From assembly GCF_013364275.1 (NCBI RefSeq), contig NZ_CP054932.1, forward strand, positions 62,001 to 126,000: a DNA stretch of 64,000 bases, given 5' to 3'. This DNA comes from Actinomadura sp. NAK00032. GTDB taxonomy: Bacteria > Actinomycetota > Actinomycetes > Streptosporangiales > Streptosporangiaceae. The position numbers and the translations under genes were made by a program. Below the pieces are notes generated by a model, which ran no database searches, was not told the origin of the DNA, and saw nothing but the letters and a program-made list of their open reading frames with translations. Positions 33,205 through 42,286 of the stretch are shown piece after piece; position 1 is the first letter of the stretch, and each line of letters opens with the position of its first letter.

Positions 33205-34665
33205 TCAGCCGTTCCAGCCGGAGGTCAGCTGCTGGCGGGCGGCGAAGCCGGTCGCGCGGCCCGCGTAGACGTACATGACGCCGGTGTTGCTCTGGACGCC
33301 GATCAGGTCGCCCTTGCCGTCGCCGGTGACGTCGCCCGTGTAGGTGAGCGAGCGGATGCCGCCCCAGCCGGAGCCGAGCTTCTTGCGGGTGCCGAGCGCC
33401 TTCGACGCGCCGGGGTAGACCCACAGCGTGCCTTCGGAGATGCGGACGCCGATCAGGTCGGGCTTGCCGTCGCCGGTGATGTCGTTGACGCCGACCAGCT
33501 TGTTCATGCCGTTCCAGCCGCTGTTTCCGACCTTGATGCGGCTGCCGAGGGCCTTGTTGCCTCCGGGGTAGAGCCAGAGGGTGCCGTCGTCCTTCTTGGC
33601 GGCGATGAGGTCGGCCTTGCCGTCGCCCGTCAGGTCACCGATGCCGGTGAGGTCCTTCATGCCGTTCCAACCGCCGTTGCCGATCTTGATGCGGTTGCCG
33701 AGCTCGTTCGTGGCGCCGGGGTAGAGCCAGAGCGTGCCGTCGTCCTTCTTCGTGGCGATGAGGTCGGGCTTGCCGTCGCCGGTGAGGTCACCGATGCCGG
33801 TGAGCTCGGTCATGCCGTTCCAGCCGCCGGTGCCGATCAGGCGCCGGTTCGAGGCGGCCAGCGCCGGGCCGGGGTAGAGCCAGAGCTTCCCGGTCGCGCG
33901 GTCGACGCCGACCAGGTCGGCCTTGCCGTCACCGTTCAGGTCCCCGACGCTCGACAGGTCGGCGTCGGTGTGGCCGGTGACCTTGAACATGCCGCCGGGC
34001 TGCATGTCCGCGGCGAGCTTCGCGGCGGAGATGGTGTGCGAACCGCCCGTCGACCTCCACGGGTCCCACACGGTGATCGTGCCGGCGCCGCGGTCGTAGC
34101 CGTAGGCGATGATCGCGTGGCCGACCTTGGAGCCGCTCATGCCGGAGTTCCACGGCAGCTTCTCCATCCACACGCCGAGGACGGGGGCCCGCTTGAGCAC
34201 GCCGACGTTGTAGGAGACCTGCTCCATCATGGTCGACGCCGTCGAGGCGCTGGCGAAGCCGTAGCTGTAGCCGAGCGGGTCGACGTACCCGTTCATGACG
34301 GGCAGCGCCTGGTTGCCGGTGGTGCCGTTGGACGGGGTCGTGCCCATCTTGGTCGCCAGGGTCTCCTGGCTGACGGACACCCCGAACGTCGACAGGCTCA
34401 TCGACGCCGAGGTGGGCACGCAGTTGTAGTTCGTGTTCTGGTAGCGGCCCGTCAGGGACAGCCTCGCCGAGGCCGGTGCCGCGGCGACGGCCGAGGCGGC
34501 GACCTTCGGCGCCATGAGCGACGGGGCCGGGGTGACGAGCGCGTTGCCCTGCGGCGGGCGGGGGGTGGGGGCCGCGTTCGCGGGCCCCGCCGTTCCCGCC
34601 ACGGCCGCCAACGCGAGTGCGGCCGCCGAGGCCACCAACGGCAGGCGCCGACCGGACGACTTCAT
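33205..34665 (-). CDS. Secreted C39-like peptidase with FG-GAP/VCBS repeat domain
   Basis: 486 residues. A signal peptide (LPLVASAAALALAAVAGTAG, Ala-rich, cleavage near AAPTP) is followed by a papain-like C39-type domain (about 65-235) with NYNCVPTSASM (Cys), VGHAIIAYGYD (His) and WDPW (Asp). The C-terminal ~240 residues are four to five repeats of about 52 residues (IGDLTGDGKPDLI, LWLYPG, GGWNGM), each with a D-x-N/T-x-D-G-x-x-D calcium loop, as in integrin-type propellers. It probably processes a cell-surface or extracellular substrate. Start ATG 34665 with AGGAG upstream. Confidence 0.88.
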   Translation of the reverse strand: MKSSGRRLPLVASAAALALAAVAGTAGPANAAPTPRPPQGNALVTPAPSLMAPKVAASAVAAAPASARLSLTGRYQNTNYNCVPTSASMSLSTFGVSVSQETLATKMGTTPSNGTTGNQALPVMNGYVDPLGYSYGFASASTASTMMEQVSYNVGVLKRAPVLGVWMEKLPWNSGMSGSKVGHAIIAYGYDRGAGTITVWDPWRSTGGSHTISAAKLAADMQPGGMFKVTGHTDADLSSVGDLNGDGKADLVGVDRATGKLWLYPGPALAASNRRLIGTGGWNGMTELTGIGDLTGDGKPDLIATKKDDGTLWLYPGATNELGNRIKIGNGGWNGMKDLTGIGDLTGDGKADLIAAKKDDGTLWLYPGGNKALGSRIKVGNSGWNGMNKLVGVNDITGDGKPDLIGVRISEGTLWVYPGASKALGTRKKLGSGWGGIRSLTYTGDVTGDGKGDLIGVQSNTGVMYVYAGRATGFAARQQLTSGWNG

Positions 34666-34849
34666 GGAGGTCTCCTAGCGTTCGGGGGGAGCGGCCGTTC
34701 TCCCCGGTCACGGGGAAGGAGGCCACGCCTGGGGGACGTCCGGCGGCCACGGAACCCGGGCCGCCGACCAAGATCTTTTGACGCCGCCGCGGGGGAAATG
34801 GTTCTGGTCGGCTCCGGCCGCCTTGCGGACGGCCGGACCACCGGCGGGG

Positions 34850-35455
34850 ATGGGGCAGGCTCTTGGCGTGGGCGATGAACTGGTGGTCCGGCCGGATTTC
34901 CGGACCGGGATGATCGTACTGGTCGTCCTGGCGGTGGTCGCCGTGAGCATCGTCGCCGCGATCCTGATCGGTGACGCGCCGGACGCGTTCGCGCTGATCG
35001 TGGGCGTTCCGTTCGCTCTGCTCGTCCCCTTGGGGATCGGGGCTCTTGCCCGGGCGCGGATCACCCTGACCGCTCACGAGTTCGTCGTCCAGGATCTGTT
35101 CACCCGGAAGGCGTGGCCGCGTTCGCTCGTCGCGGAGGTGGTGCGCGCGAGCATCATCGCGCCCCGGGGAGGGGCCGGTGAGAGCCTGTTCGTGCTGGAC
35201 GTCCGGCGTGACCTGCTTGTGAGGGTGCAGGGCGGCCTCTACGGGCAGCGGGATCTCGCCCGGTTGGTGGACGCGCTCGGTGTGCCGTGCAGCGGGCCCG
35301 AGGGGCCCGTCAGCGCCAAGGAGTTCGCCGAGACGTATCCCGGCCTGGTGTCGTGGGCCGAACGGCATCCCTACCGGCTCGCGTTCGGGATCGCGGGGGT
35401 TCTGTGCGTCGCGGTGCTCGCACTGGTGCTCGTCTCGGTCGCGACGGCGTCCTGA
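34850..35455 (+). CDS. Membrane protein with PH-like (bPH) domain
   Basis: 201 residues from ATG 34850 (GTG 34868 is a reasonable alternative, MGDELVVRPDFRTG). Two N-terminal transmembrane helices (MIVLVVLAVVAVSIVAAILI and ALIVGVPFALLVPLGIGALA) lead to a short PH-like region (ITLTAHEFVVQDLFTRKAWP). A conserved LFVLDVRRDLLVRVQGGLYG strand pair and one C-terminal helix follow. Function unknown; similar proteins are common single genes in actinomycetes. Confidence 0.75.
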   Translation: MGQALGVGDELVVRPDFRTGMIVLVVLAVVAVSIVAAILIGDAPDAFALIVGVPFALLVPLGIGALARARITLTAHEFVVQDLFTRKAWPRSLVAEVVRASIIAPRGGAGESLFVLDVRRDLLVRVQGGLYGQRDLARLVDALGVPCSGPEGPVSAKEFAETYPGLVSWAERHPYRLAFGIAGVLCVAVLALVLVSVATAS

Positions 35456-35478
35456 TCGGCCGGTGTTATCGGCCGGTG

Positions 35479-35967
35479 TTACGTCAGGGGGCCGTCCAGG
35501 GCGATCCCATAGAGATGGGACACCCGGAGCCTGATGACCAGGCGCCGGTCCTGCACCATCCGCTCGAAGAACTCCGCCTCGTCGGCCGGGGCGATGGGGC
35601 CGAACAGCGGCAGCAGTTCGCGGCCGACGGCGTCGCCCGGCTCCGTGGTGACCTCCGAGACCTCGGCCTCGCCCTCGGCGACGGCATAGGAGAGGACGGT
35701 CTCGCCCTGGATCTGGAACGTCGCACGCGGGTCCCGGAGGAGGTGGCGCACCTTGATGCGGTCGGCGACCGAGGGGATCCGGATGATCCGCTCGTCCGGG
35801 TCCCACGCGTAGACCATCGAGGCCAGGTGCGGTTGGCCGCTGCGCTTCAGCGTCGCCAGCGAGCCGAACTGCCGCCCGCCCAGAACTCGGACCGCCTCCT
35901 CCTCGGTGAGGGCGCGGGGGCCGGGCCCCTGCCCGGGACGGTACGCGGGGGTGGTGTCGTCGGTCAT
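35479..35967 (-). CDS. Pyridoxamine 5'-phosphate oxidase-family (split-barrel) protein
   Basis: 162 residues with the FMN/F420-binding split-barrel: FGSLATLKRSGQPHLASMVY, IIRIPSVADRIKVRHLLRDP, ATFQIQGETVLSYAVAEG and a final VIRLRVSHLYGIALD. This pattern fits the PPOX/F420-dependent group of actinobacteria. It is divergent from nothing and converges with the membrane protein gene; the TetR gene follows upstream on the same strand, but 78 bp away. Confidence 0.85.
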   Translation of the reverse strand: MTDDTTPAYRPGQGPGPRALTEEEAVRVLGGRQFGSLATLKRSGQPHLASMVYAWDPDERIIRIPSVADRIKVRHLLRDPRATFQIQGETVLSYAVAEGEAEVSEVTTEPGDAVGRELLPLFGPIAPADEAEFFERMVQDRRLVIRLRVSHLYGIALDGPLT

Positions 35968-36045
35968 GGTCGATCAGCCCTCCTGGTGTGGTCCAACAGG
36001 AGAGACATTAGCAGATAGTTTTGTTGTAGATGGTTTTGTTCGGAT

Positions 36046-36636
36046 CTAGATGGTGTCCAGCGCCCGGATCGCGGCGTCGATCGCGGTGGCCAGGCGGGCG
36101 GGGTCGTGGCCGGCGCGTTCTCGGACGCGCAGCCCGAGCACCGCGGTGAACAGCAGCTCCACCGAGGCGTCGACGTCCAGGGCGGCGGGCAGTTCTCCGT
36201 TGTCGCGGCCTTCCAGCAGGAGTGAGCGCAGGGCCCGGCGGGTGACCTCGAAGGCGGCCTCGGTCCGCTGGTGGACCTGGTCGTCGGCGGTGCCGAGTTC
36301 GGTCGCGGTGTTGACCACGAAGCAGCCCCTGCTCGGCTCGCCGTCGGACGGGCAGGAGACCAGCCACAGCATCCACTCGCGCAGCACCTCGCGGACCGGA
36401 CGGCCCGCGGCGTCCAGCCGGTGCTCGGCCTCGGCGGAGTCGGTGGCCTGGTAGTGGTCGAGCGCGCGCAGGAAGAGCGTGTGCTTGTCGATAAACGTCC
36501 GGTACAGGCTGCTCGGAGTGAGTTCGAGTTCGGCGCCGAGGTCGCGCACCGAGGTGGCGTTGTAGCCGCGGCGCCAGAACAGCCCGGTCGCCTTGGTGAC
36601 CGCGTCCTGCTCGTCGAACTGCCGGGGGCGTGCCAT
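36046..36636 (-). CDS. TetR/AcrR-family repressor
   Basis: 196 residues. N-terminal TetR HTH (VTKATGLFWRRGYNATSVRD, LGAELELTPSSLYRTFIDKH). The C-terminal ligand domain contains CPSDGEPSRGCFVVNTATEL, the conserved motif of the LfrR/YxaF-type C-terminal group. Start ATG 36636 (AAGG eight bases upstream) and not GTG 36645. It is divergent from the MFS transporter; two palindromic sites in the shared promoter (36660-36712) are its probable operators. Probably derepresses the pump upon ligand binding. Confidence 0.9.
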   Translation of the reverse strand: MARPRQFDEQDAVTKATGLFWRRGYNATSVRDLGAELELTPSSLYRTFIDKHTLFLRALDHYQATDSAEAEHRLDAAGRPVREVLREWMLWLVSCPSDGEPSRGCFVVNTATELGTADDQVHQRTEAAFEVTRRALRSLLLEGRDNGELPAALDVDASVELLFTAVLGLRVRERAGHDPARLATAIDAAIRALDTI

Positions 36637-36659
36637 GTCCGCCACCTTACCCGACTTGT

Positions 36660-36712
36660 GGAGCGATCGTTCCCATACTAGGGTCCCGCATCATATGGGA
36701 GCGATCGTTCCC
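36660..36712. promoter_or_regulatory. Twin operators for the TetR repressor
   Basis: GGAGCGATCGTTCCC (36660-36674) is repeated as GGGAGCGATCGTTCCC (36697-36712), 38 bases apart. Each copy is a near-perfect palindrome centred on CGATCG. They flank a CATACTAGGGTCC promoter-like stretch between divergent tetR and the MFS gene. Confidence 0.8.
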
Positions 36713-36731
36713 AAATGAGAAGGAGGCAACG

Positions 36732-37931
36732 GTGACGACGATGGGCGAGTCCGCGGTCCAGGCGGAGCAGGCTCCACCGGACAGTCGCTGGGCGGCGGTC
36801 GCCGCGGTGGCGCTGGGGACATTCCTGCTGGTGACCGCCGAGCAGTTGCCGATCGGGCTGCTGACCCGCGTCGGGTCCGCGCTGGCGGTCTCCGAGGGGA
36901 CGGCCGGGCTGATGGTGACGGTGCCCAGCCTGGTCGCGGCGGTCTCGGCGCCGCTGGTCCCGGTGGTCGTCGGCGGGATGGACCGGCGCCTGCTGCTGCT
37001 CGGCCTGATGGGGCTGATGACGCTCGCCAACGTGGCCTCGGCGCTGGCGCCGGGCTTCGCCGTCCTGGTGTCGTCCCGGGTCCTGGTCGGGGTGGCGATC
37101 GGCGGCTTCTGGGCCGTCGCGAGCGGCCTCGCCGTCCGGCTCGTCGCCCCGGCGGCGGTGCCGCGGGCCACCGCGGTCATCTTCGGCGGCGTCGGAGCCG
37201 CGAACGTGTTCGGCGTCCCGCTCGGCACGCTGCTCGGCGACTTCTCGGGCTGGCGCATCGCCTTCGCGACGCTGAGCGCCCTGGCGCTCCTCGCGCTGCT
37301 GGCCCTGCTGGCCGTGCTCCCGCCGCTGGCGGCCTCCCGGCCCGTCCGGCCGCGGCTGCTGGGCGCGCAGTTCCGCACTCCTGGGGTCCGCGTCGGCATC
37401 CTGGCGACGTTCCTCATCGTGACCGGCCACTTCGCGGCCTACACCTTCGTCAGCCCGGCACTCCAGAGGCTGTCGGGCATCGACGAGCGGCTCGTCGGCC
37501 CGCTGCTATTCGCCTTCGGCACGGCGGGCCTGATCGGCAACTTCGTCGCCGGCGCCGCGCTGGCCCGCCGTCCGCACCGGACCGTGCTGGTCATCGCCCT
37601 CGCGCTGGCGGCCGCGATGCCGCTCTTTCTGGCGCTGGGCCGGACGCCGGTCGGCGGAGCCGTGCTGCTGATCGCCTGGGGACTGGCCTTCGGCGGCGTG
37701 TCGGTCGGGCTGCAGACGTGGATGATCAAGGTGGCGCCCCAGGCAGTGGAGGCGGCCTCCGCGCTGTGGGTGGCGGTGTTCAACCTGTCGATCGGCCTCG
37801 GTGCCCTGGCCGGCGGCGTCATCGTCGACTCGCTCGCGCTTGAGGCCGTCCTGTGGGTCGGCGGCGCCTGCGCTTTGGCGGCCGCACTGGCGGTCTGGAG
37901 TGCGCGGACGAGCGTGGAGCTGGGGCGATGA
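36732..37931 (+). CDS. MFS transporter (drug/sugar efflux, DHA1-like)
   Basis: 399 residues, twelve hydrophobic segments. Family features include VTAEQLPIGLLTRVGSALAV in helix 1 and the loop GGMDRRLLLLGL (2-3). SSRVLVGVAIGGFWAVASGL is helix 4, and FGGVGAANVFGVPLGTLLGD the antiporter motif C region. This is the pattern of AraJ/CmlR-type sugar-efflux and chloramphenicol exporters. Start GTG 36732 with AGGAGG five bases before. Under control of the divergent TetR gene through twin operators. Confidence 0.88.
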   Translation: MTTMGESAVQAEQAPPDSRWAAVAAVALGTFLLVTAEQLPIGLLTRVGSALAVSEGTAGLMVTVPSLVAAVSAPLVPVVVGGMDRRLLLLGLMGLMTLANVASALAPGFAVLVSSRVLVGVAIGGFWAVASGLAVRLVAPAAVPRATAVIFGGVGAANVFGVPLGTLLGDFSGWRIAFATLSALALLALLALLAVLPPLAASRPVRPRLLGAQFRTPGVRVGILATFLIVTGHFAAYTFVSPALQRLSGIDERLVGPLLFAFGTAGLIGNFVAGAALARRPHRTVLVIALALAAAMPLFLALGRTPVGGAVLLIAWGLAFGGVSVGLQTWMIKVAPQAVEAASALWVAVFNLSIGLGALAGGVIVDSLALEAVLWVGGACALAAALAVWSARTSVELGR

Positions 37932-37984
37932 TGCTCCGACCTTGCGGGGTGATATCTCCAGAGACCGGGCGCTTTCGGACATAA

Positions 37985-40774
37985 TTGGAGGTGGTGCGGC
38001 ATCGTCCGCAATTAAGGCTGGTACCGGTGGACCAACTGCTCGGGCGGGCTTCGGAGCGCGCTCTTCTGGAACAGGCGATCGCGGCGGTGCGTGCCGGGGA
38101 GAGCCGTGTGCTGGTCCTGCTGGGGGAGGCCGGGGTCGGGAAGTCGGCGCTCCTGGAGTATGCGGAGCGCGCGGCGACGGACGTCCGGGTGCTGCGTGCG
38201 GCCGGCGTCGAATCGGAGATGGAGCTGGCGTTCGCCGCTCTGCACCAGCTGTGCGCGCCGCTGCTGGACGGGCTCGGCAGCCTTCCGGAGCCGCAGCGTG
38301 AGGCGCTGGAGACGGTGTTCGCGTTGCGCGCGGGGCCTCCGCCGGAGCGCTTCCTGGTCGGGCTGGCGGTGCTGGGGCTGCTCTCGGACGCGTCTGAAAA
38401 GGGCCCATTGCTGTGCGTGGTGGACGATGCGCAGTGGCTGGACCGCGCGTCGGCGCAGATCCTCGGTTTCGTCGCGCGGCGCCTGCTGGCCGAGTCGGTC
38501 GTCCTGCTGTTCGGCTCGCGGGAACGTCCGCAGGACCTGATCGGGCTTCCGGAGCTGGAGATCACGGGCCTGGCGGACGCGGACGCGCAGGCGCTGCTGG
38601 ACTCGGTCGCGCGGGTCCGGCTCGACCGGCACGTCCGCGAGCGGTTCGTGGCCGAGACCAGAGGCAACCCGCTGGCCCTGCTCGAACTGCCGCGCGGGCT
38701 GTCGGCGACGCAGCTCGCGGGCGGGTTCGGGCTGCTGCACGCGGACGCGCTCCCGAACCGGATCGAGCAGAGCTTCCTGGCCCGCATCGAGGCGCTGCCC
38801 GAGCCGACCCGGCTGCTGCTGCTGATCGCCGCGGCCGAGCCCACCGGCCATCCCACCCTGATCTGGGCGGCCGCCGACCGGCTCGGGATCACCCCGGCGA
38901 CGGCCCTCGCGGCCGGGACGGACGGCCTGCTGGAGCTCGACACCCGGGTGATCTTCCGCCATCCGCTGGTGCGGTCGGCTGTGTACGGGGCGGCGCGGCT
39001 CAAGGACCGCCGGGCGGTGCACCTGGCCCTGGCCGAGGCGACGGACGCGGAGACCGACCCCGACCGCCGCGCCTGGCATCTCGCGTCGGCCGCGACCGGG
39101 CCCGACGAAGGGGTCGCCGCCGAACTGGAACGGTCCGCCGGGCGGGCGCAGGCGCGCGGCGGGCTGGCCGCGGCGGCGGCGTTCCTGCAGCGGTCCGCGC
39201 TGCTCAGCGTCGACACCTCGCGGCGCGCCGACCGCGCCCTGGCGGCGGCCGACGCCGCGCTCCGGGCCGGCGACCTCGACGCCGCGCGGCAGCTGGCCGC
39301 CGTCGCCGACCGGAACGCGCGGACCGAGATCCAGCGGGTGCGCGCCCACCTCGTCCACAGCCACATCACGTTCGCGGCGGGCTTCGACGACGAGGCGCCG
39401 CCGATGCTGCTGGAGGCCGCGCGGCGGCTGGAGCCGTTCGACATGGACGCGGCGCGGGAGACCTACCTCGTCGCCTGGGGCAGCGCCTCCTACGGGGCCG
39501 CGAACCGGGAGAGCCTCGTGGCGATCTCCGAGGCGATCGGGAGGCTGCCCCGGCCGGACGGCCCGCCGACCGTCCGCGATCTCGTACTGGAGAGCTACGC
39601 GCTGCTCGGCACCGCCGGCCGGCGCGCCGCGCTTCCGGTGCTGCGCGAGGCGGTGCGGGCGCTCACCGACGCCCCTTCGCAGGACGTCCTGAAGTGGGGC
39701 TGGGCCGCGAACGGGCTGGTCGCGCTGGCCTGGGAGGACGGGATCATGACCCGGACGCCCGCGCGGGCGCTGGCCGAGGTCCGCGCGGCCGGCGCCCTGG
39801 CCGACCTTCCCGTCTACCTCCACGCGCTCGGCATACCGGTCTCGCTCAGCGGCGACCTCGGCGCCGCCGCCGAGATCGCCGCCGAGTCCGAGGCCGTCGC
39901 CGCCGCGACGGGCGTGCCGATGACGCAGCACACCAAGCTCCTGCTGGCCGCGCTGCGCGGCCGGGAGGCGGACGCGTCGGCGCTGCTCACCGCCACGATC
40001 GAGGAGGCCGGTGCCGGCGGTCAGCTGGCGGGCGTCGCGACGGCGCAGTGGGCGACGGCGATCCTCTACAACGGCCTGGCCGACTACGAGCGCGCGCTGT
40101 CGGCGGCCCAGGCCACCATCCAGAGCGCGAACGAGCTGGTCGGCCAGTGGGCGCTCCCCGAACTCGTCGAAGCGGCGGCGCGCACCGGGAACGCCACGGC
40201 GGCCCACGGGGCGCTGGAGGATCTGGCGGACACGGCCGAACCCTGCGACACCGACTGGGCCCAGGGCATCCTGACGCGCTGCCGGGCGCTGCTGAGCGAC
40301 GACGACGATGGCGCGGCCGATCTGTACCGCGAGGCGATCGACCGGTTGGAACGGACGGTCCTGCGCCCCGAACTGGCGCGCGCTCACCTGCTGTACGGCG
40401 AGTGGCTGCGGCGCGCCCGCCGGCGGGTCGAGGCACGGAGCCACCTGCGCACCGCCTACGACATGTTCACGTCGATCGGGATGGAGGCGTTCGCCGAGCG
40501 CGCGCGGCGCGAGCTGCTCGCCACCGGCGAGACCGTCCGCAGGCGCAAGAGCGATGCAGCGGCGGACACGCGGCTGACGCCGCAGGAGCAGCAGATCGCC
40601 CTGCTCGTCCGGGACGGCCTGTCCAACCCCGAGGTCGCGGCCCGCCTCTTCGTGAGCCCCCGCACCGTCGAATGGCACCTCCGCCAGGTCTTCGCCAAGC
40701 TCGGGATCAGCTCGCGCAAGCAGCTTCCCGGCGTCCTTCCGCGCGACGAGTCCGCTTCCTCGCGCCCGGCGTAG
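37985..40774 (+). CDS. Large LuxR-family ATPase regulator (LAL type)
   Basis: About 929 residues from TTG 37985; a GTG at 38027 (MDQLLGRASERALL) is equally plausible and gives the classical start. AAA ATPase with Walker A LLGEAGVGKSALLEYA and Walker B LLCVVDDAQWLD. A long helical tetratricopeptide-like middle follows, then a C-terminal LuxR HTH (RLTPQEQQIALLVRDGLSNP, EVAARLFVSPRTVEWHLRQV). These are STAND-type activators of carbon or antibiotic pathways. The target is not obvious. The SDR gene follows in the same direction, 150 bp on. Confidence 0.9.
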   Translation: MEVVRHRPQLRLVPVDQLLGRASERALLEQAIAAVRAGESRVLVLLGEAGVGKSALLEYAERAATDVRVLRAAGVESEMELAFAALHQLCAPLLDGLGSLPEPQREALETVFALRAGPPPERFLVGLAVLGLLSDASEKGPLLCVVDDAQWLDRASAQILGFVARRLLAESVVLLFGSRERPQDLIGLPELEITGLADADAQALLDSVARVRLDRHVRERFVAETRGNPLALLELPRGLSATQLAGGFGLLHADALPNRIEQSFLARIEALPEPTRLLLLIAAAEPTGHPTLIWAAADRLGITPATALAAGTDGLLELDTRVIFRHPLVRSAVYGAARLKDRRAVHLALAEATDAETDPDRRAWHLASAATGPDEGVAAELERSAGRAQARGGLAAAAAFLQRSALLSVDTSRRADRALAAADAALRAGDLDAARQLAAVADRNARTEIQRVRAHLVHSHITFAAGFDDEAPPMLLEAARRLEPFDMDAARETYLVAWGSASYGAANRESLVAISEAIGRLPRPDGPPTVRDLVLESYALLGTAGRRAALPVLREAVRALTDAPSQDVLKWGWAANGLVALAWEDGIMTRTPARALAEVRAAGALADLPVYLHALGIPVSLSGDLGAAAEIAAESEAVAAATGVPMTQHTKLLLAALRGREADASALLTATIEEAGAGGQLAGVATAQWATAILYNGLADYERALSAAQATIQSANELVGQWALPELVEAAARTGNATAAHGALEDLADTAEPCDTDWAQGILTRCRALLSDDDDGAADLYREAIDRLERTVLRPELARAHLLYGEWLRRARRRVEARSHLRTAYDMFTSIGMEAFAERARRELLATGETVRRRKSDAAADTRLTPQEQQIALLVRDGLSNPEVAARLFVSPRTVEWHLRQVFAKLGISSRKQLPGVLPRDESASSRPA

Positions 40775-40924
40775 CCGCCCGGCCCCAGCCGGAGCCGACT
40801 AGGGAGACACACTGGTGCGAACCGGTGACCGTGTGGACGAGGTTTGGACCGTCGGCGTCTCGCCGCGGACCCTGCATCCACCGGCCACCGAGCTCCCCGT
40901 GGCCTCGGAACGAATGAGGCAGCC

Positions 40925-41665
40925 ATGTCGGATCAGCCGTTGGACGGGGCGGTCGCCCTCGTCACCGAGGCCGGCGGCGGGATCGGCGCCGCGACCGCGC
41001 GCCGTCTCGCCCGCGAGGGCGCGGCCGTCGCCCTGCTCGCCTCCCGCGCCGACCGCCTGACGCAGGTCGCGGACGACATCGCGGGGCTCGGCGGGCACGC
41101 CGTCCCGGTGGCGGCCGACGTCACCGGGCCCGACGGGGCCGAGGACGCGGTGCAGGAGGCACTGGACAAGCTCGGGCGGCTGGACGTCCTGGTCAACAGC
41201 GCCGGGATCATGCTGCTCAACTCGGCGCTGCACACCACCGTCGAGGAGTGGGACCGGATGGTCGCGCGCAACGTGGAGGCGATGCTGCACGTCACGCACG
41301 CCGCCGTCCCGCACCTGATCTACGCGGCGTCGACGTCGCCGCGGCAGGTCGCGGACCTGGTGAACGTCGGCTCCACGGCCGGGCGCGTCGCCCGCCGGGG
41401 TAGCAGCGTCTACTCGCTGACCCAGGCCGGCCTGAACGCCTTCACCGAATCGCTGCGCCAGGAACTGCTCGGCGAACGGGTCCGGGTGAGCGTGGTCGAG
41501 CCCGGCTTAGCCGACACCGAGCTGAACGACCGCCTCGGCGAGTTCGGCGGGGCCGGCGCACTGCGCGCGGAGGACGTGGCGGACGCCATCGGCTACATCG
41601 TCACGCGCGACCGGCGGGTCGCCGTCAACCAGCTGATGGTGCGCGGCGGCGACCAGGCGTGGTGA
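40925..41665 (+). CDS. Short-chain dehydrogenase/reductase with altered catalytic lysine
   Basis: 246 residues, Rossmann fold. The NAD(P)-binding motif reads VTEAGGGIGAATA (normal TGxxxGIG has G where E lies). NSAG is intact and the catalytic Ser is in NVGSTAG. The catalytic pair Y-x3-K is VYSLTQ, i.e. lysine replaced by glutamine. A well-formed substrate lid follows. The fold is intact and there are no stops, so it may be a binding or regulatory SDR and not a dehydrogenase. ATG 40925 with GAGGCAGCC upstream. Behind the LAL regulator in the same direction. Confidence 0.85.
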   Translation: MSDQPLDGAVALVTEAGGGIGAATARRLAREGAAVALLASRADRLTQVADDIAGLGGHAVPVAADVTGPDGAEDAVQEALDKLGRLDVLVNSAGIMLLNSALHTTVEEWDRMVARNVEAMLHVTHAAVPHLIYAASTSPRQVADLVNVGSTAGRVARRGSSVYSLTQAGLNAFTESLRQELLGERVRVSVVEPGLADTELNDRLGEFGGAGALRAEDVADAIGYIVTRDRRVAVNQLMVRGGDQAW

Positions 41666-41693
41666 CCGCGATCGCGGCGCCCATCGGGCCGGT

Positions 41694-42269
41694 TCAGCGG
41701 GACCGGTCGGCGTCCAGCTGCTCCCAGTCGGCGTCCCAGAGCCGGTCGCGCCGCTGGTCGCAGCGGGTGCGGATCCACAGGTAGGCGGCCAGGAGCGGCG
41801 AGCCGGCGGCGGTGAGGGTGCCGAGGCCGGCGCCGACGCTCTCGCCGACCGTCTGCGCGTGCCGCCGCGGGGGCCTGTCCGACACCGCCTCCGGGTCTGC
41901 CCACAGTTCCAACTGCTCGCCGACGGCGGCTGCGTAGGTGGTCTCATAGGAGTCGGTCCGCAGCCGGCCGTCCACGTCCCACCACATCACCGTGAGCCGA
42001 TTTCCGGTTCGCAGGGCCTCGACCCGCAGCACCGTGGTGTGGACCTGGTAGCGGGTCACGGCCTCGTACCGTTCGGTGCGCACGCCCGCGTCGTACACGA
42101 CCTCCACGACGCGGCCGCAGACCGGCAGGCCGACGCCCAGGAAAAGGAACAGCAGGAGCAGGCCGGCCGTGCGTTGCCGGCGGTCCACCGGACGGCGCAG
42201 TTCATTGCCGTCGAAGCCGATCCTTCGCCGCAGCCGGCCGAGGCTCGCGACCAATCCGTTCCTTCTCAT
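41694..42269 (-). CDS. Rv1733c-like membrane protein
   Basis: 191 residues: N-terminal helix (TAGLLLLFLFLGVGLPVCG), a beta-rich exported region (VRTERYEAVTRYQVHTTVLR, LTVMWWDVDGRLRTDSYETT) and a second membrane helix (GAGLGTLTAAGSPLLAAYLW), followed by a short basic tail. This matches the actinobacterial Rv1733c family of unknown function, which in mycobacteria belongs to the dormancy regulon. Start ATG 42269. The universal stress protein lies directly upstream on the same strand, consistent with a shared stress response. Confidence 0.75.
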   Translation of the reverse strand: MRRNGLVASLGRLRRRIGFDGNELRRPVDRRQRTAGLLLLFLFLGVGLPVCGRVVEVVYDAGVRTERYEAVTRYQVHTTVLRVEALRTGNRLTVMWWDVDGRLRTDSYETTYAAAVGEQLELWADPEAVSDRPPRRHAQTVGESVGAGLGTLTAAGSPLLAAYLWIRTRCDQRRDRLWDADWEQLDADRSR

Positions 42270-42286
42270 GGCCGCATCCCCCGCCG

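Noticed and set aside
38012..40678. Long minus-strand open frame under the LAL gene
   Set aside because: Antisense shadow caused by high GC; the sense frame carries Walker motifs and the LuxR HTH.
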